Origin: UBA8516 sp964434855
GTDB taxonomy: Archaea > Thermoproteota > Nitrososphaeria > Nitrososphaerales > Nitrosopumilaceae
Assembly: GCA_964434855.1 (NCBI GenBank)
Contig: CAYSWR010000018.1
Coordinates: forward strand, 1-26,078
Direction: 5' to 3'
Length of the DNA stretch: 26,078 nt
The first letter of the stretch is position 1. Every line of letters starts with the position of its first letter. The notes beneath the pieces were generated by a model. The model did not search any database. It was not told where the DNA came from and saw only the letters and a list, made by a program, of their open reading frames with translations. Made by a program: the position numbers and the translations under genes. Positions 15,479 to 22,437 of the stretch are shown one piece after another.

Positions 15479-16750
15479 GTGTTGAAATCTGCATTAATTC
15501 TAATTATTGCATTTTCTGCGATATGTATGATATACGCATCTGGAGAGCCTTCAATAAAAGATCAAGATCTTATAGTTGAAAAAGTCGTCTCAAACATTTG
15601 TTGTAGACCAACTACTATGGCCTTTGTTGACGATGACATATTGATTCTAGAACAGGAAAATGGAAAGGTACGTCTTGTTAGAGACGGAATAATGAGGGCA
15701 GAACCAATCCTTGACCTAAACGTGAGGGGTATTGCAGAACAAGGTTTGCTTGGGATTACAACTGTAGACCACAAAGTCTATCTGTATTTTACAGAATCAA
15801 CGCATGATAGTGGAGAAGCTATAGCAAATCGCATCTATCGATATGATTGGACTGGAGAAGGATTGACAAATCAAGTCTTGGTCAAGGAACTTCCAGGAAA
15901 ACAATATTACCATAACGGCGGTGCTATGGTGACTGGTTTGGATGGTTCTGTCTATGCAGTTATTGGAGATCAGGGCACATACGGAGTTTTGCAAAACCAT
16001 GGAATCGGTGGAAAAAATGATACCAGCGTAATTTTGCGCGTTGATCCGGCAGGACCCTACTATGCAATGGGAGTGAGAAATAGCTTTGGTCTTGCAATAG
16101 ATCCCGTGACTGGAAATCTCTGGGATACAGAAAATGGAGATGATGATTTTGATGAAATCAATTTTGTACCGCCCAACTTTAATAGCGGTTGGGATGTCAT
16201 CATGGGACCTGCTACTGAAACTGAACTTTCTAGATTACCTGGATACGATGGATATGTATACAGCGACCCTGAGTTCAGCTGGCAGAAGACAGTTGTACCA
16301 ACCGCAATCTCCTTTGTTGATTCCAAACCGCTTGAAAAGTACAAAAACAGTGTCTTTGTAGGCGATTGCATCAATGGGAATCTCTACAAGTTTGAGCTAA
16401 ACCAAAATAGGACAGGATTTGTCTTCAAAGATCCTGCACTGGCAGATAACGTAGTTAACACCGGTGAATCATTAGAAGAGATTACATTTGGAACTGGCTT
16501 TGACTGCATTACTGATATAGAAATTGGACCTGATGGGCTAATGTATGTAGTATCACGCTCTCATGATACAATTTACAGAATAATGCCCAAAACGATGATG
16601 ATGCAACCTGATACCGAAATTGTTCAAATTACGCCAACAACTTTTCCTATTGAATACATTGTTTATGCTGTAATTACCGTACTAATTATTGCAGGCATTG
16701 TTATCTATCTGGCAAAAGTTAAACGAAAAAGAAAAGTAGATTTAACGTAA
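15479..16750 (+). CDS. exported glucose/sorbosone dehydrogenase-like protein
   Basis: This 423-residue beta-propeller protein resembles PQQ-type soluble glucose/aldose dehydrogenases (GSDH family). It has an N-terminal signal-like helix (LKSALILIIAFSAICMIYA), then VRGIAEQGLLGI, YYHNGGAMVTGLDGSVYAVI, WDTENGDDDFDEIN and IGPDGLMYVVS, all propeller-strand or active-site segments of the family. A C-terminal hydrophobic helix with a basic tail (VIYLAKVKRKRKVDL) would anchor it outside the cell. The GTG at 15479 is preferred over the ATG at 15461 because TTTAATAA (15452-15459) lies about 25 bases before it. Whether it binds PQQ or oxidises sugars is unproven. Confidence 0.85.
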   Translation: MLKSALILIIAFSAICMIYASGEPSIKDQDLIVEKVVSNICCRPTTMAFVDDDILILEQENGKVRLVRDGIMRAEPILDLNVRGIAEQGLLGITTVDHKVYLYFTESTHDSGEAIANRIYRYDWTGEGLTNQVLVKELPGKQYYHNGGAMVTGLDGSVYAVIGDQGTYGVLQNHGIGGKNDTSVILRVDPAGPYYAMGVRNSFGLAIDPVTGNLWDTENGDDDFDEINFVPPNFNSGWDVIMGPATETELSRLPGYDGYVYSDPEFSWQKTVVPTAISFVDSKPLEKYKNSVFVGDCINGNLYKFELNQNRTGFVFKDPALADNVVNTGESLEEITFGTGFDCITDIEIGPDGLMYVVSRSHDTIYRIMPKTMMMQPDTEIVQITPTTFPIEYIVYAVITVLIIAGIVIYLAKVKRKRKVDLT

Positions 16751-16754
16751 ATTA

Positions 16755-17224
16755 TTATTTTTTCATTCCTTTCCAGACTTGGGTTATCTGGGCAAATTCG
16801 TTTAGTGGAACTATCTTTAATGTATTGAATTTTGACAATCCTACATCAATTACCATTTTTTNNNNNNNNNNNNNNNNNNNNNNNNNNNNNNNNNNNNNNN
16901 NNNNNNNNNNNNNNNNNNNNNNNNNNNNNNNNNNNNNNNNNNNNNNNNNNNNNNNNNNNNNGGAACTATCTTTAATGTATTGAATTTTGACAATCCTACA
17001 TCAATTACCATTTTTTCTACATCATGGGCATCTTGCGCATCCAATATTATCACAAATTGATGTTCAAGAACTGATGCATAAAAACCACATATTTCTTTTA
17101 TTCTGTATTTTTTCTTCACATGATTCATCTTTTCAAGGATCTTCATTGCTACTAATCTATTAGCATGATTGTTAAGCGGACACGCTTCTGGACTGTGGAT
17201 TGAAAAAACTCCAAACAAGGCCAT
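16755..17224 (-). CDS. small conserved protein interrupted by assembly gap
   Basis: The coding sequence is split by 100 Ns. The same 55 bases flank the gap on both sides (16807-16861 and 16962-17016). Collapsing the gap plus one copy removes 155 bases and restores one frame of 315 bases, encoding 104 residues. It begins MALFGVFSIHSPEACPLNN and ends NEFAQITQVWKGMKK, with the stop at 16755-16757. The protein looks alpha/beta, with two strand-helix units (GFYASVLEHQFVIILDA and KFNTLKIV), possibly ferredoxin-like; function unknown. As given, the frame across the Ns cannot be translated correctly. Confidence 0.75.
16807..16861. repeat. left copy of 55-bp gap-flanking duplication
   Basis: It is identical base for base to 16962-17016, the sequence after the N run. 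Both copies lie within the same coding sequence, so it reads as overlapping contig ends rather than a biological repeat. Confidence 0.9.
16862..16961. other. assembly gap of 100 Ns
   Basis: Exactly 100 undetermined bases, the conventional length for a gap of unknown size. The flanking 55-bp identity suggests there is no missing sequence. Confidence 0.95.
16962..17016. repeat. right copy of 55-bp gap-flanking duplication
   Basis: Perfect copy of 16807-16861. Removing it and the Ns restores an open 104-codon frame on the minus strand. Confidence 0.9.
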
Positions 17225-17296
17225 GTCATCACCTCTTTATTTCTATATTAAAACCAATTGTCTTCTCTTAATCTTTTACAAAACATCTAGTTTCAG

Positions 17297-17305
17297 TTAT
17301 ATAAT
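17297..17305 (+). promoter_or_regulatory. TATA box of tRNA-Leu gene
   Basis: TTATATAAT is centred 25 bases before the first base of the mature tRNA at 17326, the usual archaeal spacing for transcription starting at or next to the tRNA 5' end. Confidence 0.65.
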
Positions 17306-17325
17306 CTGGTTTGGAATCACACGTT

Positions 17326-17426
17326 GCAGAGGTACCGAAGCCCGGCCAACCGAGAAGGACTCAAGATCTTGGCAATGGGATATCCTTTCCCTTAGGGGTT
17401 CGAGGGTTCAAATCCCTCCCTCTGCA
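17326..17426 (+). tRNA. tRNA-Leu (anticodon CAA) with intron
   Basis: The acceptor stem pairs GCAGAGG (17326-17332) with CCTCTGC (17419-17425), followed by discriminator A. The T arm is GAGGG-TTCAAAT-CCCTC (17402-17418). A 14-base variable arm (TCCC..GGGG) makes it class II, fitting Leu. The anticodon stem AAGGA (17355-17359) pairs with TCCTT (17383-17387) only after removal of 16 bases, leaving loop CTCAAGA with anticodon CAA at 17362-17364, which reads UUG. CCA is not encoded. The D stem is weak by eye, with two clear pairs. Confidence 0.92.
17366..17381 (+). other. tRNA-Leu intron (bulge-helix-bulge)
   Basis: This 16-base intron lies between tRNA positions 37 and 38, the canonical archaeal site. 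Exon CTCA (17360-17363) pairs with intron TGGG (17376-17379) to form the four-pair central helix. It is flanked by three-base bulges AGA (17364-17366) and ATA (17380-17382), with cuts after AG and AT. This is the substrate form for the archaeal splicing endonuclease. Confidence 0.85.
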
Positions 17427-17443
17427 TTTTTGTATAATTTTTT
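17427..17443 (+). terminator. oligo-T terminator after tRNA-Leu
   Basis: Runs of five and six T (17427-17431 and 17438-17443) follow the tRNA 3' end directly. This fits T-tract termination by archaeal RNA polymerase; no hairpin is present. Confidence 0.45.
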
Positions 17444-17578
17444 CTGTCGTCTTAATCGCTGTTTACGATTTGGTTCATCAAAACCTCGATGATTTTCTCC
17501 CATGATCTATTTTGTTTACGTGACTATTTTCGTCTTTATAAAATTCAAAATAACTTTTGTATTGTCAAAAATTTTGTT

Positions 17579-17701
17579 TTAAGCTTTAATCATCTGAACT
17601 TCTCGTACAGAATGACGTGAAAGATCTTCATGAAGCAATGCGTGGGATTCTTCTGTAAAGATCAAATTACATCTGTAACATTTCCACGCTTTTGTACTCA
17701 C
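17579..17701 (-). CDS. 40-residue C2H2-type zinc-finger mini-protein
   Basis: Reading the minus strand from the GTG at 17701 gives 40 codons. The start is MSTKAWKCYRCNLIF and the end SRHSVREVQMIKA. Cys8 and Cys11 form a Cys-x2-Cys knuckle, and His20, His24 and His30 follow in a predicted helix, as in a single C2H2 finger. A strong TATA-like CTTTATAAGG (complement of 17723-17732) is centred 27 bases before the GTG, the leaderless spacing seen across this window. A stop codon lies just upstream in frame, so it is not part of a longer gene. It is probably a DNA-, RNA- or protein-binding regulator; the partner is unknown. Confidence 0.72.
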   Translation of the reverse strand: MSTKAWKCYRCNLIFTEESHALLHEDLSRHSVREVQMIKA

Positions 17702-17884
17702 ATTTATTTATTAGTGATTTTTCCTTATAAAGATATTGGACTTTTTGTCCATTTTTTGGATAATAGCGATCAGACCAAAATAAATTTGGAATATTTAGGG
17801 AAATTCATTGCTTTTTTTGTATTTTATGATACTGACTAAACCCTTACTAGAACAAATTAAAAGATGTAGCAAGTCTAAAAAATT
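17702..17884. promoter_or_regulatory. intergenic region with zinc-finger gene promoter
   Basis: It holds the TATA-like box for the minus-strand zinc-finger gene (17723-17732). The remainder is AT-rich and shows no convincing gene. The segment 17444-17578, on the other side of the zinc-finger gene, likewise shows nothing clear apart from a TATA-like CTTTATAAAA at 17534-17543 on the plus strand. Confidence 0.5.
17723..17732 (-). promoter_or_regulatory. TATA box of zinc-finger mini-gene
   Basis: CTTTATAAGG on the minus strand is centred 27 bases before the GTG at 17701, giving a predicted leaderless transcript for the 40-codon gene. Confidence 0.55.
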
Positions 17885-18505
17885 ATGGAAGAAATTTTTG
17901 AAATATTTAGTAATCTATCATATCTTGGAATTTTCTTTTTACTGATTGCAATGAACGCATCACCAATTTTGATGCCACCAACATGGATTGTTTTGTCATC
18001 TTTTTACACAATAGATCCTTCATTTGACATACTCACACTCTCAGTTGTGGGAGCCACAGGAGCTTTGATTGGAAGAATAATTCTCATGTATATTAGCAGA
18101 TTCTTTCGTAGATTCATGGGAACAGAAAGAAAATCAAATCTTGATACACTTGCGGAATACATAAAGAAGAAAAAATATGGATATTTTTCTGCATCATTTC
18201 TTTTTGCTATAACCCCATTACCAAGCAATCTGTTGTTTATGGCATACGGAATAATGCGCGTGAAAAATATTGCAATTTTTGCAGGATTCTGGGTGGGAAG
18301 AGCAATCGCATATTATGTTATGATATCTATTAGCACTGTAACACTAAAACCATTTTTAGAATTATTTGATGACAGCTTAGTAGGAGTTTTAGTCACAGAC
18401 ATTAGCAGTATTATTATGATTGTCATCTTTGCATGCATAAATTGGAATAAATTGATAACTACAAAGAAATTAGAATTTGTTAAACCAAAATTCTGGAGAC
18501 TCTAA
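17885..18505 (+). CDS. VTT/DedA-like membrane protein
   Basis: This 206-residue protein has about five hydrophobic segments and resembles VTT-domain (DedA/SNARE-associated) membrane proteins. These are linked to lipid translocation and membrane homeostasis. Typical elements are a glycine-rich re-entrant stretch, VVGATGALIGRIILMYISRF (about residues 53-72), and a second one with a proline turn, TPLPSNLLFMAYGIMRVK, followed by GFWVGRAIAYY. The ends are short and charged. The HD-domain gene starts one base after its stop, so they are likely co-transcribed. The assignment is by motif shape; the transported substrate is unknown. Confidence 0.72.
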   Translation: MEEIFEIFSNLSYLGIFFLLIAMNASPILMPPTWIVLSSFYTIDPSFDILTLSVVGATGALIGRIILMYISRFFRRFMGTERKSNLDTLAEYIKKKKYGYFSASFLFAITPLPSNLLFMAYGIMRVKNIAIFAGFWVGRAIAYYVMISISTVTLKPFLELFDDSLVGVLVTDISSIIMIVIFACINWNKLITTKKLEFVKPKFWRL

Positions 18506-18506
18506 A

Positions 18507-19127
18507 TTGAAATCAATTAAACTAAAAGATGAAGTACAAAAAAGGCTAGCAAAAAATGATCCAGCACATGACTTTGAACACATAATGCGTGTTTACAAAA
18601 ATGCGGAAAAAATAGGAAAAAAAGAAAAAGCAAACATGAAACTGGTACGGGCATCTGTACTTTTACATGACATTATATCTTATCAAAAATCAGATAAAAG
18701 ATCAAAAAGAGCATCAACCAAAAGTGCTTTGCAGGCAGCAAAGATGCTCAAAAGATATGGCTATGCTAGTCATGAAATAGGCATAATTACCGAAGCCATA
18801 CATGAGCATAGCTTCTCAAAAGGCATGGTTCCACGTACTATGGAAGGCAAAATCCTTCAGGATGCAGATAGGCTTGACGCAATAGGGGCAGTAGGCATAG
18901 CTAGGACATTTGCTGTGGGGGGAGCAGAAAAAAGGTCATTTTACAGCAAAGACGATCCATTTTGTCATACAAGGACTCCAAATGATCAAGTGTGGACACT
19001 GGATCATTTTTACAAAAAACTATTACTTTTAGAAAAAAAGATGAACACAAAAACTGCAAAAAAAGAAGCTACACGCAGAACAATGATACTGAAAAAATTT
19101 CTTAATGATTTAAAAAAAGAAATCTAG
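18507..19127 (+). CDS. HD-domain phosphohydrolase
   Basis: This is a metal-dependent phosphohydrolase of the HD superfamily, similar in layout to the small YedJ-type proteins. The ligands are visible in order: HDFEHIMRV (about 21-29), LLHDI (His54-Asp55), IHEHS, and DADRLDAIGAVGIAR with the last conserved Asp. I chose the TTG at 18507 (206 residues), one base after the DedA-like stop, with GGAG at 18495-18498 about eight bases upstream. The longer in-frame start at 18477 would overlap the upstream gene and add unconserved residues. The natural substrate, perhaps a nucleotide, is not identifiable. Confidence 0.85.
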   Translation: MKSIKLKDEVQKRLAKNDPAHDFEHIMRVYKNAEKIGKKEKANMKLVRASVLLHDIISYQKSDKRSKRASTKSALQAAKMLKRYGYASHEIGIITEAIHEHSFSKGMVPRTMEGKILQDADRLDAIGAVGIARTFAVGGAEKRSFYSKDDPFCHTRTPNDQVWTLDHFYKKLLLLEKKMNTKTAKKEATRRTMILKKFLNDLKKEI

Positions 19128-19435
19128 TCATAATCTATGTATCTGTCAAATCGTTTTTCAATTTCAGGATTTTTTCCTTCAAGAATTTTTTCTATTTCTT
19201 CCTTGTATCTTTTTTTTGTAAATGAGGATATCTCTTGAAAATTATCCGACTTTGGGAAAGCATCCATTAGGTTTTCTAGAAATTTGACATACTCTACTAC
19301 CTTGTTTCTATATTCTTCTCTGGTTGGTCTTTTTATTTTGTTTAGGCGAAACCATGTTGTAGCCCAACTTGCTCCAATAACATGTGGTATCAAATCAAGG
19401 GCGCGTTCTATTTCAAAACGCTCGTCTTCTCTCAT
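19124..19435 (-). CDS. small hypothetical protein in tetrapyrrole unit
   Basis: This 103-residue, highly charged and probably all-helical protein begins MREDERFEIERALDLI. It has a tryptophan-containing segment, IGASWATTWFRLNKI, and a long basic/acidic C-terminal half. There is no membrane segment, cysteine or recognised domain. It starts two bases after the hemB stop on the same strand, making it the last member of the precorrin-2 dehydrogenase, hemA, hemB series, and its end overlaps the convergent HD gene by four bases. A link to tetrapyrrole synthesis is suggested only by position. Confidence 0.68.
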   Translation of the reverse strand: MREDERFEIERALDLIPHVIGASWATTWFRLNKIKRPTREEYRNKVVEYVKFLENLMDAFPKSDNFQEISSFTKKRYKEEIEKILEGKNPEIEKRFDRYIDYD

Positions 19436-19437
19436 TT

Positions 19438-20415
19438 TTATCCATTAAGTGCTCTTGCAGCAATCTTTGAAAGATATGTTACAATCATGTCTGCACCTGC
19501 ACGTTTAATTGCAGTCAAAATCTCCAAAGTAACTTCAGTCTCATTAATCCAACCTTGCTTTGCAGCAGCTTTTACCAAAGAATATTCTCCTGATACACTA
19601 TATGCAGATACAGGTATGTTGAAGCTACTCTTTGTCTTTGCAATCAAATCAAGATATGCAAGAGCAGGCTTTATCATTACGATGTCAACGCCTTCGGCAA
19701 TGTCTGTTTCAACCTCTCTCATAGATTCTGTTGGATTTGTGTATGGTAACTGGTACGTTCTCCTATCGCCAAACTGTGGCGCACAATGTGCCATGTCCCT
19801 AAATGGAGAATATAGATTGGAGCGATGCTTTGCAGAATGTGACATTATTGCTACATCCGTAAAACCTGCATCATCTAGGCCCTGTCTTATTGCCTTTACT
19901 TGACCATCCATCATGGCAGAAGGTGAAACCACATCCACACCAACTTGAGCCTGACTTATCGCTATTTTTTTCAAAACTTCTAAACTTGAATCGTTGTCTA
20001 TTATATCTCCCTTGACAAGGCCGCAGTGTCCTGAACTGGTATATTGGCAAAGACAAACATCTGCCATTATAGCTATTTTATTTCCAAGGTTTTTTCTTAT
20101 TTCTGAAATTGCTTTTTGCACAATGCCGTTTTGATCAAAAGCAGATGTACCCATGTCATCTTTTTTGGTAGGAATTCCAAATAGCATGATTGCTGGAATC
20201 TTCAAATCTGCAATAGAATTTACTTCACTTACAACATCCTTTAGCGGAAGTCTTTCTATGTCTGGCATGGAATCCACTTGTATTTTTGATTTCAAATCTT
20301 CCTGAACAAAGACTGGACAAATTAGATCTTTTGGAGACAGTCTGACTTCTTCTAAAAGCTCGCGAATCTTTTCGCTTTTTCGTAATCGTCTGAGTCTAAC
20401 ATTGGGAAAAGTCAT
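19438..20415 (-). CDS. hemB: porphobilinogen synthase (delta-aminolevulinate dehydratase)
   Basis: It condenses two 5-aminolevulinate molecules to porphobilinogen. The 325-residue TIM barrel has the cysteine-type zinc site DVCLCQYTSSGHCG (Cys121, Cys123, Cys131), indicating a zinc enzyme rather than the magnesium-only aspartate type. The two Schiff-base lysines lie in MSHSAKHRSNLYS (Lys196) and MIKPALAYLD (Lys249). I chose the ATG at 20415; a TTG six bases upstream is possible. ATATAATC (20441-20448, read on the minus strand) is a TATA-like box at leaderless distance, so hemB may have its own promoter besides read-through from hemA 35 bases upstream. Confidence 0.95.
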   Translation of the reverse strand: MTFPNVRLRRLRKSEKIRELLEEVRLSPKDLICPVFVQEDLKSKIQVDSMPDIERLPLKDVVSEVNSIADLKIPAIMLFGIPTKKDDMGTSAFDQNGIVQKAISEIRKNLGNKIAIMADVCLCQYTSSGHCGLVKGDIIDNDSSLEVLKKIAISQAQVGVDVVSPSAMMDGQVKAIRQGLDDAGFTDVAIMSHSAKHRSNLYSPFRDMAHCAPQFGDRRTYQLPYTNPTESMREVETDIAEGVDIVMIKPALAYLDLIAKTKSSFNIPVSAYSVSGEYSLVKAAAKQGWINETEVTLEILTAIKRAGADMIVTYLSKIAARALNG

Positions 20416-20438
20416 ACGCAAAAAACACTCTCTGTAAG

Positions 20439-20449
20439 CAATATAATCT
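20439..20449 (-). promoter_or_regulatory. possible internal promoter for hemB
   Basis: The minus strand reads CAGATTATATT here, centred about 29 bases before the hemB ATG at 20415 and straddling the hemA stop. It could let hemB be transcribed apart from hemA. Confidence 0.4.
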
Positions 20450-20450
20450 G

Positions 20451-21707
20451 TTACTCTTTTATGTTGTAATCGAAAAGCTTGGTAACTGATTTGAGCAATT
20501 CAGAATCTCCTTGCTCTGACGCCTTTCTCAAATTGTTCATTGGAGTTGATATGATTCCTTCTACAATTGCTAGAGTCAGCTGATCAATTATGCGTATTTT
20601 CTCTTCATCGTTTTCTCCAAGCATCTGTAATGCCTTTTTGAGTTCTTTGACTCTCACCGTATCGATGTCTTTGAAAACGCCTTTTACTATGGGTTCTACC
20701 TCTAATCTTTTCATTACTGCCTCTACAACTGGAAGCTCTTCACTAATTATTTTTTCCGCAGAGGCTGCCACTCCAATCCTTGTTCTCATGTTCTTGTCTA
20801 CCATCTCTGCTATCTGATCCAAATTGAACATCTTTATTCTGCCTATTGTAGCAACTCGCTCATCAACAGTTCTTGGGTTTGACAAATCAAGAATCATCAT
20901 TCCTGCTTTTTTTGATTCCATTGCATCTTTTACTCTATCATATGTAACAAGGAAATAAGGTGCGACAGTTGCAACAAACAAGACATCCACTTTTTTGAAA
21001 CTGGCAAGAGCCGCTTCAAACTTGGTTGGTTTTCCTCCAACAGTTTCTGCAAATGCTTTTGATCTTTCAAAAGTTCGACTTGTTACTAAAAACTCCATTC
21101 CTCTTTTCTTAAGTGACTTTGCAACAAGACTTGCTGCTTCGCCTGTGCCTATTAGCAAAATGCGTTTTGATTTTAAATCGTCAATGTTTTCTTCTGCAAG
21201 TTTGACTGCCATGGAACCAATAGAAATACTTCCACGACTTATTCCAGTGGTATTTCTTACTCTGCTGCCAACTCGAATTGCTTTGTCAAAAAGTGTATTC
21301 AATTTGTTTCCAGATGCATTTGCTTCTCTGGCTATTGTTATGGAACCTTTTACTTGACCTAGTATCTGTTCTTCACCAACAACAAGCGAATCAAGGCCTG
21401 CAGTCAATTTTAAAAGATGTTCATATGCCTCTGGTCCCTCACTTACTTCGAGATTTTCCTTGAAAGCATTTTCTTCCAGTCCTGCAATAGATGCCCATGT
21501 TTTCTTTATTCTTTCAACATCACGAGCATTTCCTGCACCAAAGACTTCAACTCTATTACATGTCTGAAGTATTACACATTCTTGTAGACCGGAATGTTCC
21601 ATAAATGAAGAATAAGCTGAATCCAAGTCTTTGAATGTGAATCGTTCTAGCATGTGGATTGGTGATTTGTGAAAAGTAACCCTGGCATTTATGACATGAA
21701 AGCTCAT
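20451..21707 (-). CDS. hemA: glutamyl-tRNA reductase
   Basis: It reduces glutamyl-tRNA to glutamate-1-semialdehyde with NADPH, the first committed step of C5-pathway tetrapyrrole synthesis. The catalytic cysteine is Cys50 in ILQTCNRVEVF. The catalytic domain continues with LDSLVVGEEQILGQVK. The NADPH domain has RILLIGTGEAA (around residue 185), and a C-terminal helical dimerisation domain follows, total 418 residues. The start overlaps the end of the precorrin-2 dehydrogenase gene by four bases. The glutamate-1-semialdehyde aminotransferase partner is not in this window. Confidence 0.95.
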   Translation of the reverse strand: MSFHVINARVTFHKSPIHMLERFTFKDLDSAYSSFMEHSGLQECVILQTCNRVEVFGAGNARDVERIKKTWASIAGLEENAFKENLEVSEGPEAYEHLLKLTAGLDSLVVGEEQILGQVKGSITIAREANASGNKLNTLFDKAIRVGSRVRNTTGISRGSISIGSMAVKLAEENIDDLKSKRILLIGTGEAASLVAKSLKKRGMEFLVTSRTFERSKAFAETVGGKPTKFEAALASFKKVDVLFVATVAPYFLVTYDRVKDAMESKKAGMMILDLSNPRTVDERVATIGRIKMFNLDQIAEMVDKNMRTRIGVAASAEKIISEELPVVEAVMKRLEVEPIVKGVFKDIDTVRVKELKKALQMLGENDEEKIRIIDQLTLAIVEGIISTPMNNLRKASEQGDSELLKSVTKLFDYNIKE

Positions 21708-22432
21708 TTTGATTCTAACATCTCCATTACTCGCTTCTGTGCTTTTTTGAAATTCCCTTCTTTTATTAACTGTTTTACCTGATTATCATTTATAACACCA
21801 TACAGGAATTTTTTGCGTTCAAGGGGTGTTGCAAGCTTTGTTTTTGCAGATGATCTGGCAAATTCCTGTAGTTTTATCTGATGGATGTCTTCCTTTGTGA
21901 TGATTTTTTTAAACACTTGCTCTGCTTGCATTCTTATCTTTCTTGCCATTGCGGGACTTCTTCCACCAGTGGAGACTGCAATTTGCACAGTATCTTCTAT
22001 GTTTATCACAGAAGGATGGGAAAAGTCACTAACTGCGGGATCGTCAGCAGCATAAGCATAGCAGCGCATTTTCTTTGCTTTTTCAACAATTTCTCGATTT
22101 AATGCTTTATCATCAGTTGTTGCCATGACAAGAATTGGTTTGTATTTTGTAAGAAAATTGGCATTTTCCAGTTTCATTTTTTTGAAGACTATTTTTTTCT
22201 GCTTTACATAATTGTCTATCTGTTTATTGGTTTCATCGCTGATTAGTAAAATCTTGCAATCCTGTGTCAAAAGTGAGTTTATCTTTTTTAGGCCCTCTTG
22301 TCCGCCACCTACAACTATGACTAAATTTCCCTTAAGATTTAGATCTACTATCAATAACTCTGGCACCTTCTGAATGGTATTTATAGATTGCAAGAAACTC
22401 GGTACATTTTTTAATTGCGTAAAGTTTTTCAT
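21704..22432 (-). CDS. precorrin-2 dehydrogenase (siroheme synthase N-terminal type)
   Basis: This NAD-dependent enzyme oxidises precorrin-2 to sirohydrochlorin and in relatives (Met8/CysG N-terminal part) also inserts iron to give siroheme. The Rossmann motif NLVIVVGGGQEGLKK lies near residues 36-50. AADDPAVSDFSHPSVI and STGGRSPAMARKIR match the CysG/Met8 active region. I use the ATG at 22432 (242 residues). A longer in-frame start at 22525 would run through the start of the divergent siroheme decarboxylase gene. It has no methyltransferase domain. It leads the unit with hemA, hemB and the 103-residue gene. Confidence 0.88.
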   Translation of the reverse strand: MKNFTQLKNVPSFLQSINTIQKVPELLIVDLNLKGNLVIVVGGGQEGLKKINSLLTQDCKILLISDETNKQIDNYVKQKKIVFKKMKLENANFLTKYKPILVMATTDDKALNREIVEKAKKMRCYAYAADDPAVSDFSHPSVINIEDTVQIAVSTGGRSPAMARKIRMQAEQVFKKIITKEDIHQIKLQEFARSSAKTKLATPLERKKFLYGVINDNQVKQLIKEGNFKKAQKRVMEMLESK

Positions 22433-22437
22433 TCTTA

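Noticed and set aside
16807..17016. 55-bp direct repeats as target duplication around an inserted element
   Set aside because: Far too long for an insertion-sequence target duplication, and the frame is restored by collapsing them; contig overlap explains it.
17621..17663. GATCTT/AAGATC inverted repeat as a small RNA
   Set aside because: Only six pairs around a long loop, and it falls inside the zinc-finger coding sequence.
17630..17839. Plus-strand frame of 69 codons between tRNA-Leu and the DedA-like gene
   Set aside because: It is rich in Phe, Cys and Ile as AT-rich noncoding DNA would give, has no recognisable motif, and lies antisense to the better supported zinc-finger gene and its promoter.
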